A stretch of 64,000 nt of DNA, from assembly GCA_029203125.1 (NCBI GenBank), contig CP119317.1:3968001-4032000 (forward strand), in the 5' to 3' direction. The notes below the pieces were generated by a model. The model did not search any database, was not told the DNA's origin, and saw only the letters and a program-made list of their open reading frames with translations. The position numbers were made by a program, and so were the translations under genes. This stretch comes from Candidatus Cohnella colombiensis (GTDB lineage: Bacteria; Bacillota; Bacilli; Paenibacillales; Paenibacillaceae). This document shows positions 8,509 through 17,299 of the stretch, piece by piece; the first letter of the stretch is position 1, and each line of letters starts with the position of its first letter.

Positions 8509-9405
8509 ATGAAAAAATCTAAATTGTACATGGATACCGTTGTATCTATACAAGTAGTCTGTGGGGAAAGTAACTCAATGGAAATGGTAGAAGCCCAAAT
8601 CAACCGGGCTTTTGAAGCATTCTACCATGTAGAGCAAGCTTGCAGTCGGTTTAGCATCGACAGTGAGTTAATGAGAGCCTGTAGACAGATTGAAACACCG
8701 GTTCCGGTCAGTCCGTTCTTATTTGAACCTCTCAAGTTCGCTTTGGAAATGGCACAATGGACGGACGGGGTATTCGATCCTACGGTCGGAAAAGTGATGG
8801 AGGAGCATGGCTTCAATCGCCACTATTTAACGGGACAATCAGTTCAAAGCACCGTTACTGATTCAGAGCTCGTTACGTATCGAGATATCGTATTAAATCA
8901 ACAAGATCGAACATTGTATTTGAAGACACCGTTGGTCATTGATTTAGGAGCGGTGGCCAAAGGATTCGCCATCGATCTAGCGGCCAATGAGTTGAATCAA
9001 TTCGAAGGGTTTGTGGTCAATGCCGGTGGCGATTTGTTTGCAGGAGGTGTGAATGAGCAGGGCTATCCCTGGGAAATAGGCATCCAGCATCCTGAAAGCA
9101 AAGAACATATTATTCACACACTTGATGTTTCCAATAAGGCGGTTTGCACCTCTGGAAGCTACGAACGCAAGAGTGTAGATGTGACAGGTATGCATCACAT
9201 CTATAATCCCACAACTAGACAATCACCAAATGATTGGATCAGTTGCACTGTAATCGCTCCATTCGCAATGATGGCCGATGCATTCTCGACCGCATCGTTC
9301 ATGTTAGGTTTGGAAAAGGGGAGTAGGTTAATCGAGCAAGTAGGATTAGAAGGAATATTAATCTCATCCAAATTACAAATCGTCAAAGTTGGAGGAGTAT
9401 TGTGA
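8509..9405 (+). CDS. apbE: FAD:protein FMN transferase (ApbE family)
   Basis: A 298-residue enzyme starting at ATG 8509 (AAAGGTG upstream). It transfers the FMN part of FAD onto a Ser/Thr of target proteins. Family motifs are present: YMDTVVSIQV at the start, DLGAVAKGFAIDLA, VVNAGGDLFAGG, CTSGSYER, and the metal-binding ADAFSTASFMLG. No signal peptide is evident, which differs from many ApbE lipoproteins, so where it acts is unclear. It follows the FMN-binding protein gene by 10 bp and its stop overlaps the next start (GTGA), so the genes are translationally coupled. The immediate substrate is probably the SGATxST protein upstream. Confidence 0.92.
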   Translation: MKKSKLYMDTVVSIQVVCGESNSMEMVEAQINRAFEAFYHVEQACSRFSIDSELMRACRQIETPVPVSPFLFEPLKFALEMAQWTDGVFDPTVGKVMEEHGFNRHYLTGQSVQSTVTDSELVTYRDIVLNQQDRTLYLKTPLVIDLGAVAKGFAIDLAANELNQFEGFVVNAGGDLFAGGVNEQGYPWEIGIQHPESKEHIIHTLDVSNKAVCTSGSYERKSVDVTGMHHIYNPTTRQSPNDWISCTVIAPFAMMADAFSTASFMLGLEKGSRLIEQVGLEGILISSKLQIVKVGGVL

Positions 9406-10241
9406 AATTACACCAATGGATAAAATCACCGAAGGGCTATGTCGCCATATCCATGGCTGCTTATCTCCTTATTGCCTCCGTATGGTTACACGATATGATC
9501 GGTATAATCAATGGCCTCGTTGCTGTCAGTGTTACTCTGGCTGTGGACATCCTATGTTGTTACTTTGAGCGCAGAAAGAGAATTATGCCTGATGGTGCAG
9601 TAATAACTGGAATAATCATTTCCTTGATCTTAGGCACGAATACTTCTTGGTTCGTAGTTGCGGCTACGGCAGCAGGTTCTATATTGCTTAAACATCTGTT
9701 TGTCCATAACAATAAACCCATCTTTAATCCAGCGGCTTTGGGTTTACTGCTATCCATTCTGTTCTTTCAAACCGGACAAAGCTGGTGGGGGGCATTCGCA
9801 GATCTTCCTTCATGGTCGGTCATATTTCTCTTAATTGGTGGTTATCTAGTTGTGAATAGAGTCAATAAATACCCTCAGATCTTTGCTTTTTTCGGAACAT
9901 TCTTTATACTATTGTTCCTTATGGGTCACTATAAAGTTGGAGATGCTTTTGACGCACTTCGATCACCATTCATTAATGCTACTCTATTCTTTGGTTTTTT
10001 TATGCTTACAGATCCGCCAACTTCACCAGCCAAAGTTAAGGATCAAATTATTTTTGGTATCTTAACCGCGTTAACGGGAGCCGTTGTCTATGGACTCTTC
10101 GGGGGATTGATGTACTTGTTTATTGGGTTGCTTGTTGGGAACCTGTATCATTTCCTAAACACTCGTGCATCAAAAAGTGTATCTAAAGGTGCACGCTCTA
10201 ATCCAAAAAAAACGGCATATTCGAGGAGACTATATGAGTAA
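9402..10241 (+). CDS. RnfD/NqrB-like membrane electron-transfer protein
   Basis: A 279-residue protein with about eight to nine membrane segments, starting at GTG 9402 behind GGAGGAG. It resembles the NqrB/RnfD family: the conserved NKPIFNPAALGLLLS segment and the FFMLTDPPTSPAKV motif are clear. It is shorter than typical RnfD, and I see no SGAT-type flavin attachment motif, so it may bind flavin non-covalently. None of the other Rnf or Nqr subunits (A, C, E, G) is nearby, so this is not a complete sodium or proton pump. It probably passes electrons across the membrane between the b-type protein and the FMN-binding protein. It overlaps both neighbouring genes. Confidence 0.85.
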   Translation: MKLHQWIKSPKGYVAISMAAYLLIASVWLHDMIGIINGLVAVSVTLAVDILCCYFERRKRIMPDGAVITGIIISLILGTNTSWFVVAATAAGSILLKHLFVHNNKPIFNPAALGLLLSILFFQTGQSWWGAFADLPSWSVIFLLIGGYLVVNRVNKYPQIFAFFGTFFILLFLMGHYKVGDAFDALRSPFINATLFFGFFMLTDPPTSPAKVKDQIIFGILTALTGAVVYGLFGGLMYLFIGLLVGNLYHFLNTRASKSVSKGARSNPKKTAYSRRLYE

Positions 10242-10854
10242 GATAAATAAGGTTTGGATTCCTGCTATTATTGCGACAATTATAGCGCAACTGCTTGTAG
10301 CTTACTATGTGTATTCGACATTGTTACACGGTGGGGAAGGAAGATTACCCACAGGGAATACGCATCGCCCTCCGAGAGAAGGTAATGACAATTACGACGG
10401 GTTATTTACGACTTTGGGGACGATCGCTTTGTTTCTAGGAGCGGCAAGCTTTTCGTGGTACTGGTTCAAGAAGAAGCGGAAGTCTCAGTCGATGTGGGTG
10501 CGCCAAGCCGGGAGCTTACTATTCACTTTACATAAGCTGATAGGTTGGACGACTCTGATTCTTGTTGTCATTCATGGCACTTATTTTTTGATAACAAAGC
10601 TTCATGATGACAAAATATATAGTGGAATCGCAGCGTTTTCTATTTTGCTGACACTTGTCGGATACGGTTATTTCATTAACAAGATTCGTAACAAATGGAT
10701 GCGAACCGTGCATCGGTCACTCGGATTGATAGGGGTTCCTGTACTGCTATTACATGGAGGTGGCTCTGCCATAATGGCGGTTATCGTAACCCTTGCGGCC
10801 TTTGGACTTGTCATCCTCTTTGAAAGGAGGGCAGGACAAGCTGGGAACGAATAA
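10234..10854 (+). CDS. Ferric-reductase-like/b-type haem membrane protein
   Basis: A 206-residue protein starting at ATG 10234 (GAGGAG upstream), overlapping the previous gene by 8 bp. About five membrane segments are visible. Four His lie near helix ends in HKLIGW, VIHGTY, VHRSLG and LLLHGGG, the spacing expected for two b-type haems in a cytochrome-b or ferric-reductase-like four-helix core. Such a protein would accept electrons from the quinone pool or a cytosolic donor. It completes the four-gene operon that begins with the FMN-binding protein. No cytosolic NAD(P)H/FAD domain is fused, so the donor is unknown. Confidence 0.75.
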   Translation: MSKINKVWIPAIIATIIAQLLVAYYVYSTLLHGGEGRLPTGNTHRPPREGNDNYDGLFTTLGTIALFLGAASFSWYWFKKKRKSQSMWVRQAGSLLFTLHKLIGWTTLILVVIHGTYFLITKLHDDKIYSGIAAFSILLTLVGYGYFINKIRNKWMRTVHRSLGLIGVPVLLLHGGGSAIMAVIVTLAAFGLVILFERRAGQAGNE

Positions 10855-10869
10855 CGCGAATTTTAGGAA

Positions 10870-12300
10870 TTATCGGGTGACGAACCCCCAAACATTAGCT
10901 AAAAGACAAATTCCTGCTTCTATAAGTTCCAATTCAAGACCGGAAAACCCAATTAGAAATTCTTTTGGTTTTTCGCAAATTGGGGTCAACCAGGTAAAGG
11001 AGGCGGAGGAGATTCTAATTCCTACTGCCTTGGCTAATTGGAGTAGTTCATCCTCTGATTTAGAGCTGCTTACCCGGAGCAAAATGTAGAAACCGGCGTT
11101 TCTTCCGATAACCTCGACATTAGTACCCATATACTTTTCGATTGCTCGAATGAGCGTATCATGTTTCTTTTGGTACAGTTTTCTCATCTTTCGAATGTGG
11201 CGCTCAAAATGGCCTTGTTGGATAAAAAGCTGGAGCGCCCTCTGATAAATGCGGGAGGAAGATTGTTCAAACAATAGCTGCGTCCGTAGTTGTTGATAGG
11301 CAGGTAGCAATGAATTGGGAAGCACTAAGTAGTGGATGCAAATATCCGGCGTCAGCGCTTGAGAAAACCCTCCCAAATAAATGACATTAGCTTCAGGATC
11401 AAGTCCCTGTAGCGTAGGGATCGGTTTGTTTTGATAACAAAATTCCCCGTCATAATCGTCCTCAATAATAAATCCGTTTACTTTCTTGGCCCAGTCAAGA
11501 AGCCGCAGACGTTTCGATACAGACATCGTCATTCCCATTGGGAATTGATGAGAGGGTGTGATACTGACTAGTTGAACGCCCTTGTTGTACAAATCATCTA
11601 CGCTGACACCTTCCATCCCGATCGAGAGGGGTTCAACTTCAAACCCATGGTATTTAAATGTTTCCGGAATAAGCCGGTAGCCCGGATTCTCTGCGCCAAT
11701 TTTACTGATTTGTCCTTTCAGCATGAAACAGACCATCGATATAAGCAAATGCTGCTCTGCGCCGATAATAATTTGCTTCGGAGAACAATCGATTCCCCGA
11801 AATTGATGCAAATAGACAGCTAGTTCGCTCCGCAGCCCAATCTCCCCCTGTGCATCTCCGTAAACCAGTAAATCATTTTGCTCGGAAAGTAGAACATGGT
11901 TTAACAGCCTTCTCCATATTCGCATGGGGAAGTGTGTGAAATCATTTCTAGAAATATGAAAGTCATAAGTGTAAGCTGGCTTCTCCTCTAGTGTGTCTTC
12001 CACATCGACCGTATTGCCCCGAGAATCCAGACTTGTTGAGGCAAGAGAGGCATAAGGTAGTTGTTGGACAAAATATCCTTTGCGCGGGCGGCTTTCAATG
12101 AAACCTTCCGCCAATAGCTGCTGATAAGCGGTTTCAACAGGAGTTGCACTGACAGAGAGGAAATCGGCCAATTTGCGGATGGAGGGGAGCCGTGTTCCTT
12201 CGCTGATCCGGCCAGACATAATCTCAGACTTTATATGTTTGTAAAGTTGTTCATAATAAAAGATTGGGTTCGTCGAGTCAAACTTGGGAATAAACAGCAC
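10870..12300 (-). CDS. MocR-type regulator (GntR HTH + aminotransferase domain), PLP lysine replaced
   Basis: A 476-residue protein starting at GTG 12300 (AAAGGA seven nt upstream; a TTG at 12318 is less likely). Residues about 12-75 are a GntR winged helix (EGTRLPSIRKLADFLSVSATPVETAYQQL). The rest is a class I aminotransferase fold with conserved TPSHQFPMGM and IIEDDYDGEF. Where the family has FSKTLAPxxRxGY, this protein has FSQALTPDICIHY: the Schiff-base Lys is Gln314 (codon 11359-11361) and the following Arg is Cys. It therefore cannot hold PLP in the normal way. It is divergent from a GNAT gene across a palindromic operator and probably controls that gene and itself. Confidence 0.9.
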   Translation of the reverse strand: MLFIPKFDSTNPIFYYEQLYKHIKSEIMSGRISEGTRLPSIRKLADFLSVSATPVETAYQQLLAEGFIESRPRKGYFVQQLPYASLASTSLDSRGNTVDVEDTLEEKPAYTYDFHISRNDFTHFPMRIWRRLLNHVLLSEQNDLLVYGDAQGEIGLRSELAVYLHQFRGIDCSPKQIIIGAEQHLLISMVCFMLKGQISKIGAENPGYRLIPETFKYHGFEVEPLSIGMEGVSVDDLYNKGVQLVSITPSHQFPMGMTMSVSKRLRLLDWAKKVNGFIIEDDYDGEFCYQNKPIPTLQGLDPEANVIYLGGFSQALTPDICIHYLVLPNSLLPAYQQLRTQLLFEQSSSRIYQRALQLFIQQGHFERHIRKMRKLYQKKHDTLIRAIEKYMGTNVEVIGRNAGFYILLRVSSSKSEDELLQLAKAVGIRISSASFTWLTPICEKPKEFLIGFSGLELELIEAGICLLANVWGFVTR

Positions 12301-12329
12301 ACGTATCTGTCCTTTCAATTTCGCAAAAA

Positions 12330-12351
12330 CTGTATATTTGAAAGTATACAG
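12330..12351. promoter_or_regulatory. MocR/GntR operator palindrome
   Basis: Perfect 7-bp arms CTGTATA (12330-12336) and TATACAG (12345-12351) around an 8-bp centre lie in the gap between the divergent mocR-like and GNAT genes, 30 bp from the first start. The size and AT-rich TATAC core suit a GntR-type dimer site. Confidence 0.55.
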
Positions 12352-12403
12352 TAATCAGGTAAAGTATGGATATCAGATAGCAGATAGCAGGAGGCGTACA
12401 TCT

Positions 12404-12970
12404 ATGCATAAACATATCAACAAACCAGTCCGTTTTCTAGAGGGGACGAACGTTTATTTAAGGCCCATTAGTCTTGAGGATTCGAAAGATTATTTCGAGA
12501 AGCTCACTAATCTGGAAATGAGAAGACTGACCGGGACACAGCGAAGCTACACACAGGAGCAAATTAATAAATATTTGGAGGGAAAAGTACACGAAACTTC
12601 AAGTCTTCTTTTCTTAATTACCCTTAGAGAGACAGATGAGGTAATAGGGGATATTGCGATACAGGATATCGACAGCTTTAACAGGTCAGCCAACATTCGC
12701 ATCGCGATCGACAATGCTCCGCATCAGGGAAAAGGCTACGGAAGTGAGGCCATGCTTCTTTTACTTGATTATGGTTTCGGCATTGTTAACCTGCACCGCA
12801 TCGAGTTAAATGTGTTTTCCTATAATGAGCGGGCAAAGCATGTGTATGAGAAGCTTGGATTCAAGGTAGAAGGTGTACAAAGAGACGCATTGTATTATGA
12901 CCATGAATATTATGATTCTATTATGATGAGCCTTTTAGAAGATGAGTACAGAGAGAAATATAAAAAATAG
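12404..12970 (+). CDS. GNAT acetyltransferase (RimJ/RimL type)
   Basis: 188 residues from ATG 12404 (GGAGG nine nt upstream). It fits the Acetyltransf_3 family: VYLRPISLEDSKDY near the start, the acetyl-CoA motif A as PHQGKGYGSEAMLLLLDYGF (Q/R-x-x-G-x-G/A), and the C-terminal NERAKHVYEKLGFKVEG. The substrate may be a protein N-terminus, an amino acid or a drug; the sequence does not decide. It is divergent from the MocR-like regulator, so expression probably responds to that regulator's ligand. About 200 bp without a convincing gene follows; it holds only 20- and 28-codon frames near 12984 and 13021. Confidence 0.88.
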   Translation: MHKHINKPVRFLEGTNVYLRPISLEDSKDYFEKLTNLEMRRLTGTQRSYTQEQINKYLEGKVHETSSLLFLITLRETDEVIGDIAIQDIDSFNRSANIRIAIDNAPHQGKGYGSEAMLLLLDYGFGIVNLHRIELNVFSYNERAKHVYEKLGFKVEGVQRDALYYDHEYYDSIMMSLLEDEYREKYKK

Positions 12971-13175
12971 AGTTGAGGACATAATGGAATTACAGGAACG
13001 GGCAACAATACTTAAAAATTATGAAACAGAATGTTATTCGATCTGACAAGTACGATTACCGTAAGTGGAATCGTGAAGGAATAAATACTTCAAAATGGGA
13101 ATGCTAGATGTGTACCCGAAACAGAATGCTTAAACATTACATTTTGATGTAGAGATATAGAAAGGATTATGTAGA

Positions 13176-15140
13176 GTGAGCCCTACAAAGCAAAGGAAAT
13201 CAGGAGGAGCAGGCGATACTAAGATCAATATGCTTCATAAAATGTTTGTACAGGCATTTAAATTAAAAGATATTCCGTTCCCATATCTTAAAGCTTTTAG
13301 AGCCGGACTGGCTGCCTCATTGCCTGTGTTTATCGGACTAATATTGAATCATTTTGAGTATGGCTTGCTAGCTAGTCTTGGGGGGTTTACCTATCTATAT
13401 GTCTTTAATCAACCCTATGCACAGAGAGCAAAAAGAATTTTCTTTGTAATGTTAGGACTCACATCATCCGTTGTGTTAGGTACAGTTATGGCACCCTATC
13501 CACTTGGTGCGGCCTTTGTAATGGGCCTTATTGGTGCACTGCCGATATTTATATTTGGTGCTTTAAGAATTACAGGGCCCTCAGCTATATTTTTCATTTT
13601 AATTTATGCGATGACGACAGGTATGCCAGTTGATCCATCGCTGGCCCCGCTACGTGGAGGACTTGTGTTGCTTGGTGGGGCGCTATCTTGGATAATTTCC
13701 ATGTTAGGTTGGTTTGCCAACCCTCATGGACCTGAAATTAAGGCAGTGAAGAATGTTTATTTTGAATTGGCTCAGGTTCTAAATTCTGTGGGTACCGAGA
13801 AGTTTAATACGGCTAGACATCGAACCGTTTTGGCCTTGAAAGATGCAGAAGATATCCTCGTGGCTGGATATTCCACTATAGCAAAAGCAAATACCTTAAA
13901 GCGATTGATTTTATTAAATGAACAGGCTAACAGCATATTTTTGGAATCACTCGAATTAGCTTTCAAGGGTAAGGCTAACCTACCGAAAGGATTGAAGCAA
14001 TCTGTTCGTGCTCTTGCACTTGCCATTGGAGATAAAAAGAAAAATAATGTAACCATTCCACATCAAGAGCAGATGGATAAAGAAGTAGAGAGTTTATATA
14101 TGAAAATTGACAACGCCTATGCTGTATGGAATGAATCGGTTGATCAAATCCAACGAGAAGTTCAAATTTCAAAACCACCCCTTAAAACTCAAATTTTAGC
14201 AACTTTTGATAAAGATTCGGTTGTCTTTCTCACGGCCATACGCAGTGGAGTGTTTATTCTTATTGCGGCCATTATTGCGATTTCTTTCGATTTTAATCGT
14301 TCCTATTGGATTCCATTATCCTGTGCTGCTGTCATGGCGGGTTCTACTTTTGTCGGCACTTTCCACCGCGCGATTCAACGGACTTTTGGAACGATATTAG
14401 GTATTTTAATCGCAAGCTTGATCCTTACATATGTGCATAACGGATATTTGATCATCCTAGTTATATTAGGTTTAACGTTTCTAACCGAGATTTTTATTGT
14501 TAAAAACTACGGATTTGCAGCGATGTTTTTTACACCTGCTGCTTTAGTGATGGCGGAATACTCAACTGGTATTTTTGACTTTCACTACTTTGCGACAGTA
14601 AGAATTACGGACATCTTAGTAGGAAGTATGATTGGCCTAATTGGTACGATTGTCATTGGAAGGAGATTAGCATCTAGTTTGATGAACCGCTTTATTGCTA
14701 AAACCATTCGAAGTCAGGGACAATTTTTACTCATGCTGTTCTCCGAAAACAACAACAAAATTACACTTGATAAGTGCAGAGAACGAAGTAAAATGCAAAC
14801 CAATTTATCCAACCTATTAACGGTATACAATACCTCTTTAGGTGAGTTGCACAGTAACAAGAACAGGATAGAATCCATGTGGCCTATAATATTCTCGATA
14901 GAGCAAATGGGTTATTATCTAGACGCAAGTTTAAAATATTATAAACGGCCCGTCCTTTCAGAAGCAGACCTCTCTCAATTGTTCTATATATTTGAAACCA
15001 TGGCCATAGCTGTAGATTACAATTCCCCTTTAAAAATAAAAAATATACCTGAAATCAAAGGGTTCTCAAAAATTCGACATGAAATTTTAGTTCTTCAAGA
15101 AGCTCTAAATTTAAGAGGGAACCTGCATCAAACCCTTTAG
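13176..15140 (+). CDS. FUSC-family membrane protein (aromatic acid exporter-like)
   Basis: A 654-residue protein starting at GTG 13176 (AAAGGA upstream). It has the two-half layout of YccS/YhfK/AaeB-like proteins. Four to six membrane segments occur at about residues 50-180, then a soluble helical region (about 185-340), a second FUSC membrane block (about 345-480, IRSGVFILIAAIIAISFDFNRSYWIPLSCAAVMAG) and a C-terminal helical cytoplasmic part. Family members are linked with efflux of aromatic acids or fusaric acid, but this is assigned by architecture only. It lies alone between a GNAT gene and a DCC-family gene. Confidence 0.85.
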   Translation: MSPTKQRKSGGAGDTKINMLHKMFVQAFKLKDIPFPYLKAFRAGLAASLPVFIGLILNHFEYGLLASLGGFTYLYVFNQPYAQRAKRIFFVMLGLTSSVVLGTVMAPYPLGAAFVMGLIGALPIFIFGALRITGPSAIFFILIYAMTTGMPVDPSLAPLRGGLVLLGGALSWIISMLGWFANPHGPEIKAVKNVYFELAQVLNSVGTEKFNTARHRTVLALKDAEDILVAGYSTIAKANTLKRLILLNEQANSIFLESLELAFKGKANLPKGLKQSVRALALAIGDKKKNNVTIPHQEQMDKEVESLYMKIDNAYAVWNESVDQIQREVQISKPPLKTQILATFDKDSVVFLTAIRSGVFILIAAIIAISFDFNRSYWIPLSCAAVMAGSTFVGTFHRAIQRTFGTILGILIASLILTYVHNGYLIILVILGLTFLTEIFIVKNYGFAAMFFTPAALVMAEYSTGIFDFHYFATVRITDILVGSMIGLIGTIVIGRRLASSLMNRFIAKTIRSQGQFLLMLFSENNNKITLDKCRERSKMQTNLSNLLTVYNTSLGELHSNKNRIESMWPIIFSIEQMGYYLDASLKYYKRPVLSEADLSQLFYIFETMAIAVDYNSPLKIKNIPEIKGFSKIRHEILVLQEALNLRGNLHQTL

Positions 15141-15246
15141 CCAACAAGATCAGAATTTGTTAATCTCTGCTTAGCAGAATGGGGTTCCAAGTTTACTTAT
15201 GCTACAATGAATGTAATAAGCCATAAGGATTGAAGGAGTGATTAGT

Positions 15247-15636
15247 GTGAGTGGGATCATTCTATTTGATGGAATATGTAATTTTTGCGACCATAGTGTT
15301 CAATTTATTATTAAGAGAGACAAAAAAGCTGTTTATAAATTTACATCTCTACAGAGTGATGCTGGACAAGAGATATTAAGGAAACACAATGTCCCTACAA
15401 ATATAGACAGTTTTATTCTTGTTGAAAATAATAAATGCTACTACAAAACATCAGCAGCTTTAAGGATTTGTAAAAATTTAAACGGCGGTTGGAAGTTATT
15501 GTATGGTTTAATCATTGTCCCAAAACCAATACGTGATTATTTTTACAGTGTTTTTGCAAAAAATAGGATGAAGTGGTTCGGACAGAGAGATAGTTGTACA
15601 CTACCGTCGCCAGAGTTAAGAAAGCGATTTTTATAA
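15247..15636 (+). CDS. DCC-family thiol-disulfide oxidoreductase-like protein (DUF393)
   Basis: 129 residues. The start is GTG 15247, six nt after AAGGAG; the in-frame GTG at 15238 lies inside the ribosome site. The family signature FDGICNFCDHSVQFIIKRD carries the C-x-x-C pair, and the rest follows the DUF393 pattern (YKFTSLQSDAGQEIL, then a Tyr/Arg-rich end with DSCTLP). The family has a thioredoxin-like fold of unproven substrate. It is monocistronic with a strong terminator that also serves the convergent SLH gene. Confidence 0.9.
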   Translation: MSGIILFDGICNFCDHSVQFIIKRDKKAVYKFTSLQSDAGQEILRKHNVPTNIDSFILVENNKCYYKTSAALRICKNLNGGWKLLYGLIIVPKPIRDYFYSVFAKNRMKWFGQRDSCTLPSPELRKRFL

Positions 15637-15645
15637 TAGCCTAGT

Positions 15646-15692
15646 CAAATCAAAAGGAGCAGGTGCCATACGGGCCTGCTCCTTTTGATTTG
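15646..15692. terminator. Bidirectional terminator between convergent genes
   Basis: A 17-bp perfect stem: AAATCAAAAGGAGCAGG (15647-15663) pairs with 15675-15691. A/T runs flank both sides, so it can end transcription of the DCC and SLH genes. Confidence 0.9.
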
Positions 15693-15726
15693 AAATAACG
15701 AGCAGAAAGTATGATTCGGTCAGCGG

Positions 15727-17202
15727 TTAACGGAATGATTCATACGTTCTGTAGATCAAGAGAATGGCCTGCTCTCTCGACGTATTGTCTAGAGGACTGA
15801 TTTTATTGTTACTGCCTTTCATAATGTTATTTTTGACGGCAAAACCAATTGCATCGGCCGCCCATTTGGCAATCTTAGCTTCATCGTTGAAGGTTGTGGA
15901 CTTTGCCGTATCTAGCTCCTTGCTTGGGATGGCAACTTTAATGGCTCGCATCAGCATAACGCATATTTCTTGCCGCGTAATCGATTGGTCCGGTTTGAAT
16001 GAATCTTTTGTAACGCCATTTACGATTTCTAAATGGTAAGCCTTTAAAATTTCCGGATTCGTCGTATCCTTGAATGGGTTTTCCGCTGGTAGTTGCGCTT
16101 TTTGCTTGCTTAGTGCTTCATACAATTTGACGGCCATCGTGGCAAATTGTTCACGAGTAATATCCTTCTGGAAATCGCTTAAAACGGTGTCAGTTGTAAG
16201 CTGAGCTTGAACCGCTTTAACGATCTCAGGCACGGCCCAGGTGCTTGCCCCCTTCGCGCACTCATTATCCTTACATAGATCAACAGGTATGACGGGGACT
16301 GGGTCAATTGGAAGGGCTGGCGAAGTTGGAAGGGCTGGCGGAGTTGGAAGTGTTGGAATAACTGGCAATTTCGGAATCGTGAGTATGATTGGTTTGTCCT
16401 TGATCAGGTCATTAAGTGAAAAATTTTCTAGAAGAGAATTGCTATAAGGCACCTCTAATATATTAATGGGCGGCGTTCGAATACTTGTCGTTAATTTTTT
16501 CGGTGGAGACAACTTAGAATAATTGGGATCATAGTTCAACTCATGCCATTGCGTGATGAGTTCATACGTATATACCGTATCTGCATTCTTTTTCTTTGTG
16601 TCAACAAAATCAAGCGGGCCTATATAATCCATTGAATCGCTAAAACTCCAGGACTTTCCGTCATTACGGACTATGGTGTAAGAACTCTCCATATTGGAGT
16701 TGTCATTAAACGAAATCGTTGCATTGCCTTTATCGTCCAATTTGGCGGTAAATTGGCTCGGTTCGATTGGTTGATACACCGTAAAGGGTCCGATCGTTCT
16801 TGATGAGGTACTACTCCCTCCGATCAGGGGGTTAAAGTGCATCGTAATTCGCCAATAAACGGACGTTAAACTGGGATCAGTAGGAATATAAAATGGTGGA
16901 TGCCAATCGTTGTATTTAGGATAATCAGAAGGTTTAACTAACATCTTCTTAATCCAAATATTGCTGTCTGCGCTCCGATACTCGATTTGATACCATTCAA
17001 TGTCCGTACTACTTGCTTTGTCCGTAGTATAGCTATAAGGATATTGCATTCCCGCTATCAAGAATGTAGCATTACCAATATTAAAAGTGAGTACATTAGC
17101 AGCCGCGTTCGCTTTCGGGACTTGGACTGTCATTACAGACAATAGGAATGCTAAGGCAATCAGCAGAAATTTAACTCCATTATTTTTGTAAATATGAATC
17201 AT
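15727..17202 (-). CDS. Secreted SLH-domain protein
   Basis: A 491-residue protein. I chose ATG 17202 (GGAGGGGAG nine nt upstream; the frame extends to 17265). The signal peptide is residues 1-35, ending near VPKANA. The central part looks like fibronectin-III-type beta modules (about residues 40-265, with TVYTYELIT-like strands), followed by a Pro-rich linker (LPTPPALPTSPALP, about 275-305). The C-terminus has two to three S-layer-homology units (TREQFATMAVKLYEAL, ITRQEICVMLMRAI, NTSREQAILLIYRTYE), which anchor the protein to pyruvylated wall polymer. No catalytic domain is seen, so its role is probably structural or adhesive. Confidence 0.85.
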   Translation of the reverse strand: MIHIYKNNGVKFLLIALAFLLSVMTVQVPKANAAANVLTFNIGNATFLIAGMQYPYSYTTDKASSTDIEWYQIEYRSADSNIWIKKMLVKPSDYPKYNDWHPPFYIPTDPSLTSVYWRITMHFNPLIGGSSTSSRTIGPFTVYQPIEPSQFTAKLDDKGNATISFNDNSNMESSYTIVRNDGKSWSFSDSMDYIGPLDFVDTKKKNADTVYTYELITQWHELNYDPNYSKLSPPKKLTTSIRTPPINILEVPYSNSLLENFSLNDLIKDKPIILTIPKLPVIPTLPTPPALPTSPALPIDPVPVIPVDLCKDNECAKGASTWAVPEIVKAVQAQLTTDTVLSDFQKDITREQFATMAVKLYEALSKQKAQLPAENPFKDTTNPEILKAYHLEIVNGVTKDSFKPDQSITRQEICVMLMRAIKVAIPSKELDTAKSTTFNDEAKIAKWAADAIGFAVKNNIMKGSNNKISPLDNTSREQAILLIYRTYESFR

Positions 17203-17299
17203 TAGACCGAACTCCCCTCCGCTTTGATGCCTCAGATCAGACAGATCTGTAGGGCAATACAACAATATATGCGGACAGCGGAGAAAGATGTAGCTTAAT

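Noticed and set aside
9402..10854. Complete Rnf or Nqr ion-pumping complex
   Set aside because: Only a D/B-like subunit is present; A, C, E and G subunits are not encoded nearby.
12984..13110. Short genes of 20 and 28 codons after the GNAT gene
   Set aside because: Overlapping frames, no clear family, weak start signals; possibly worn coding DNA but not supportable.
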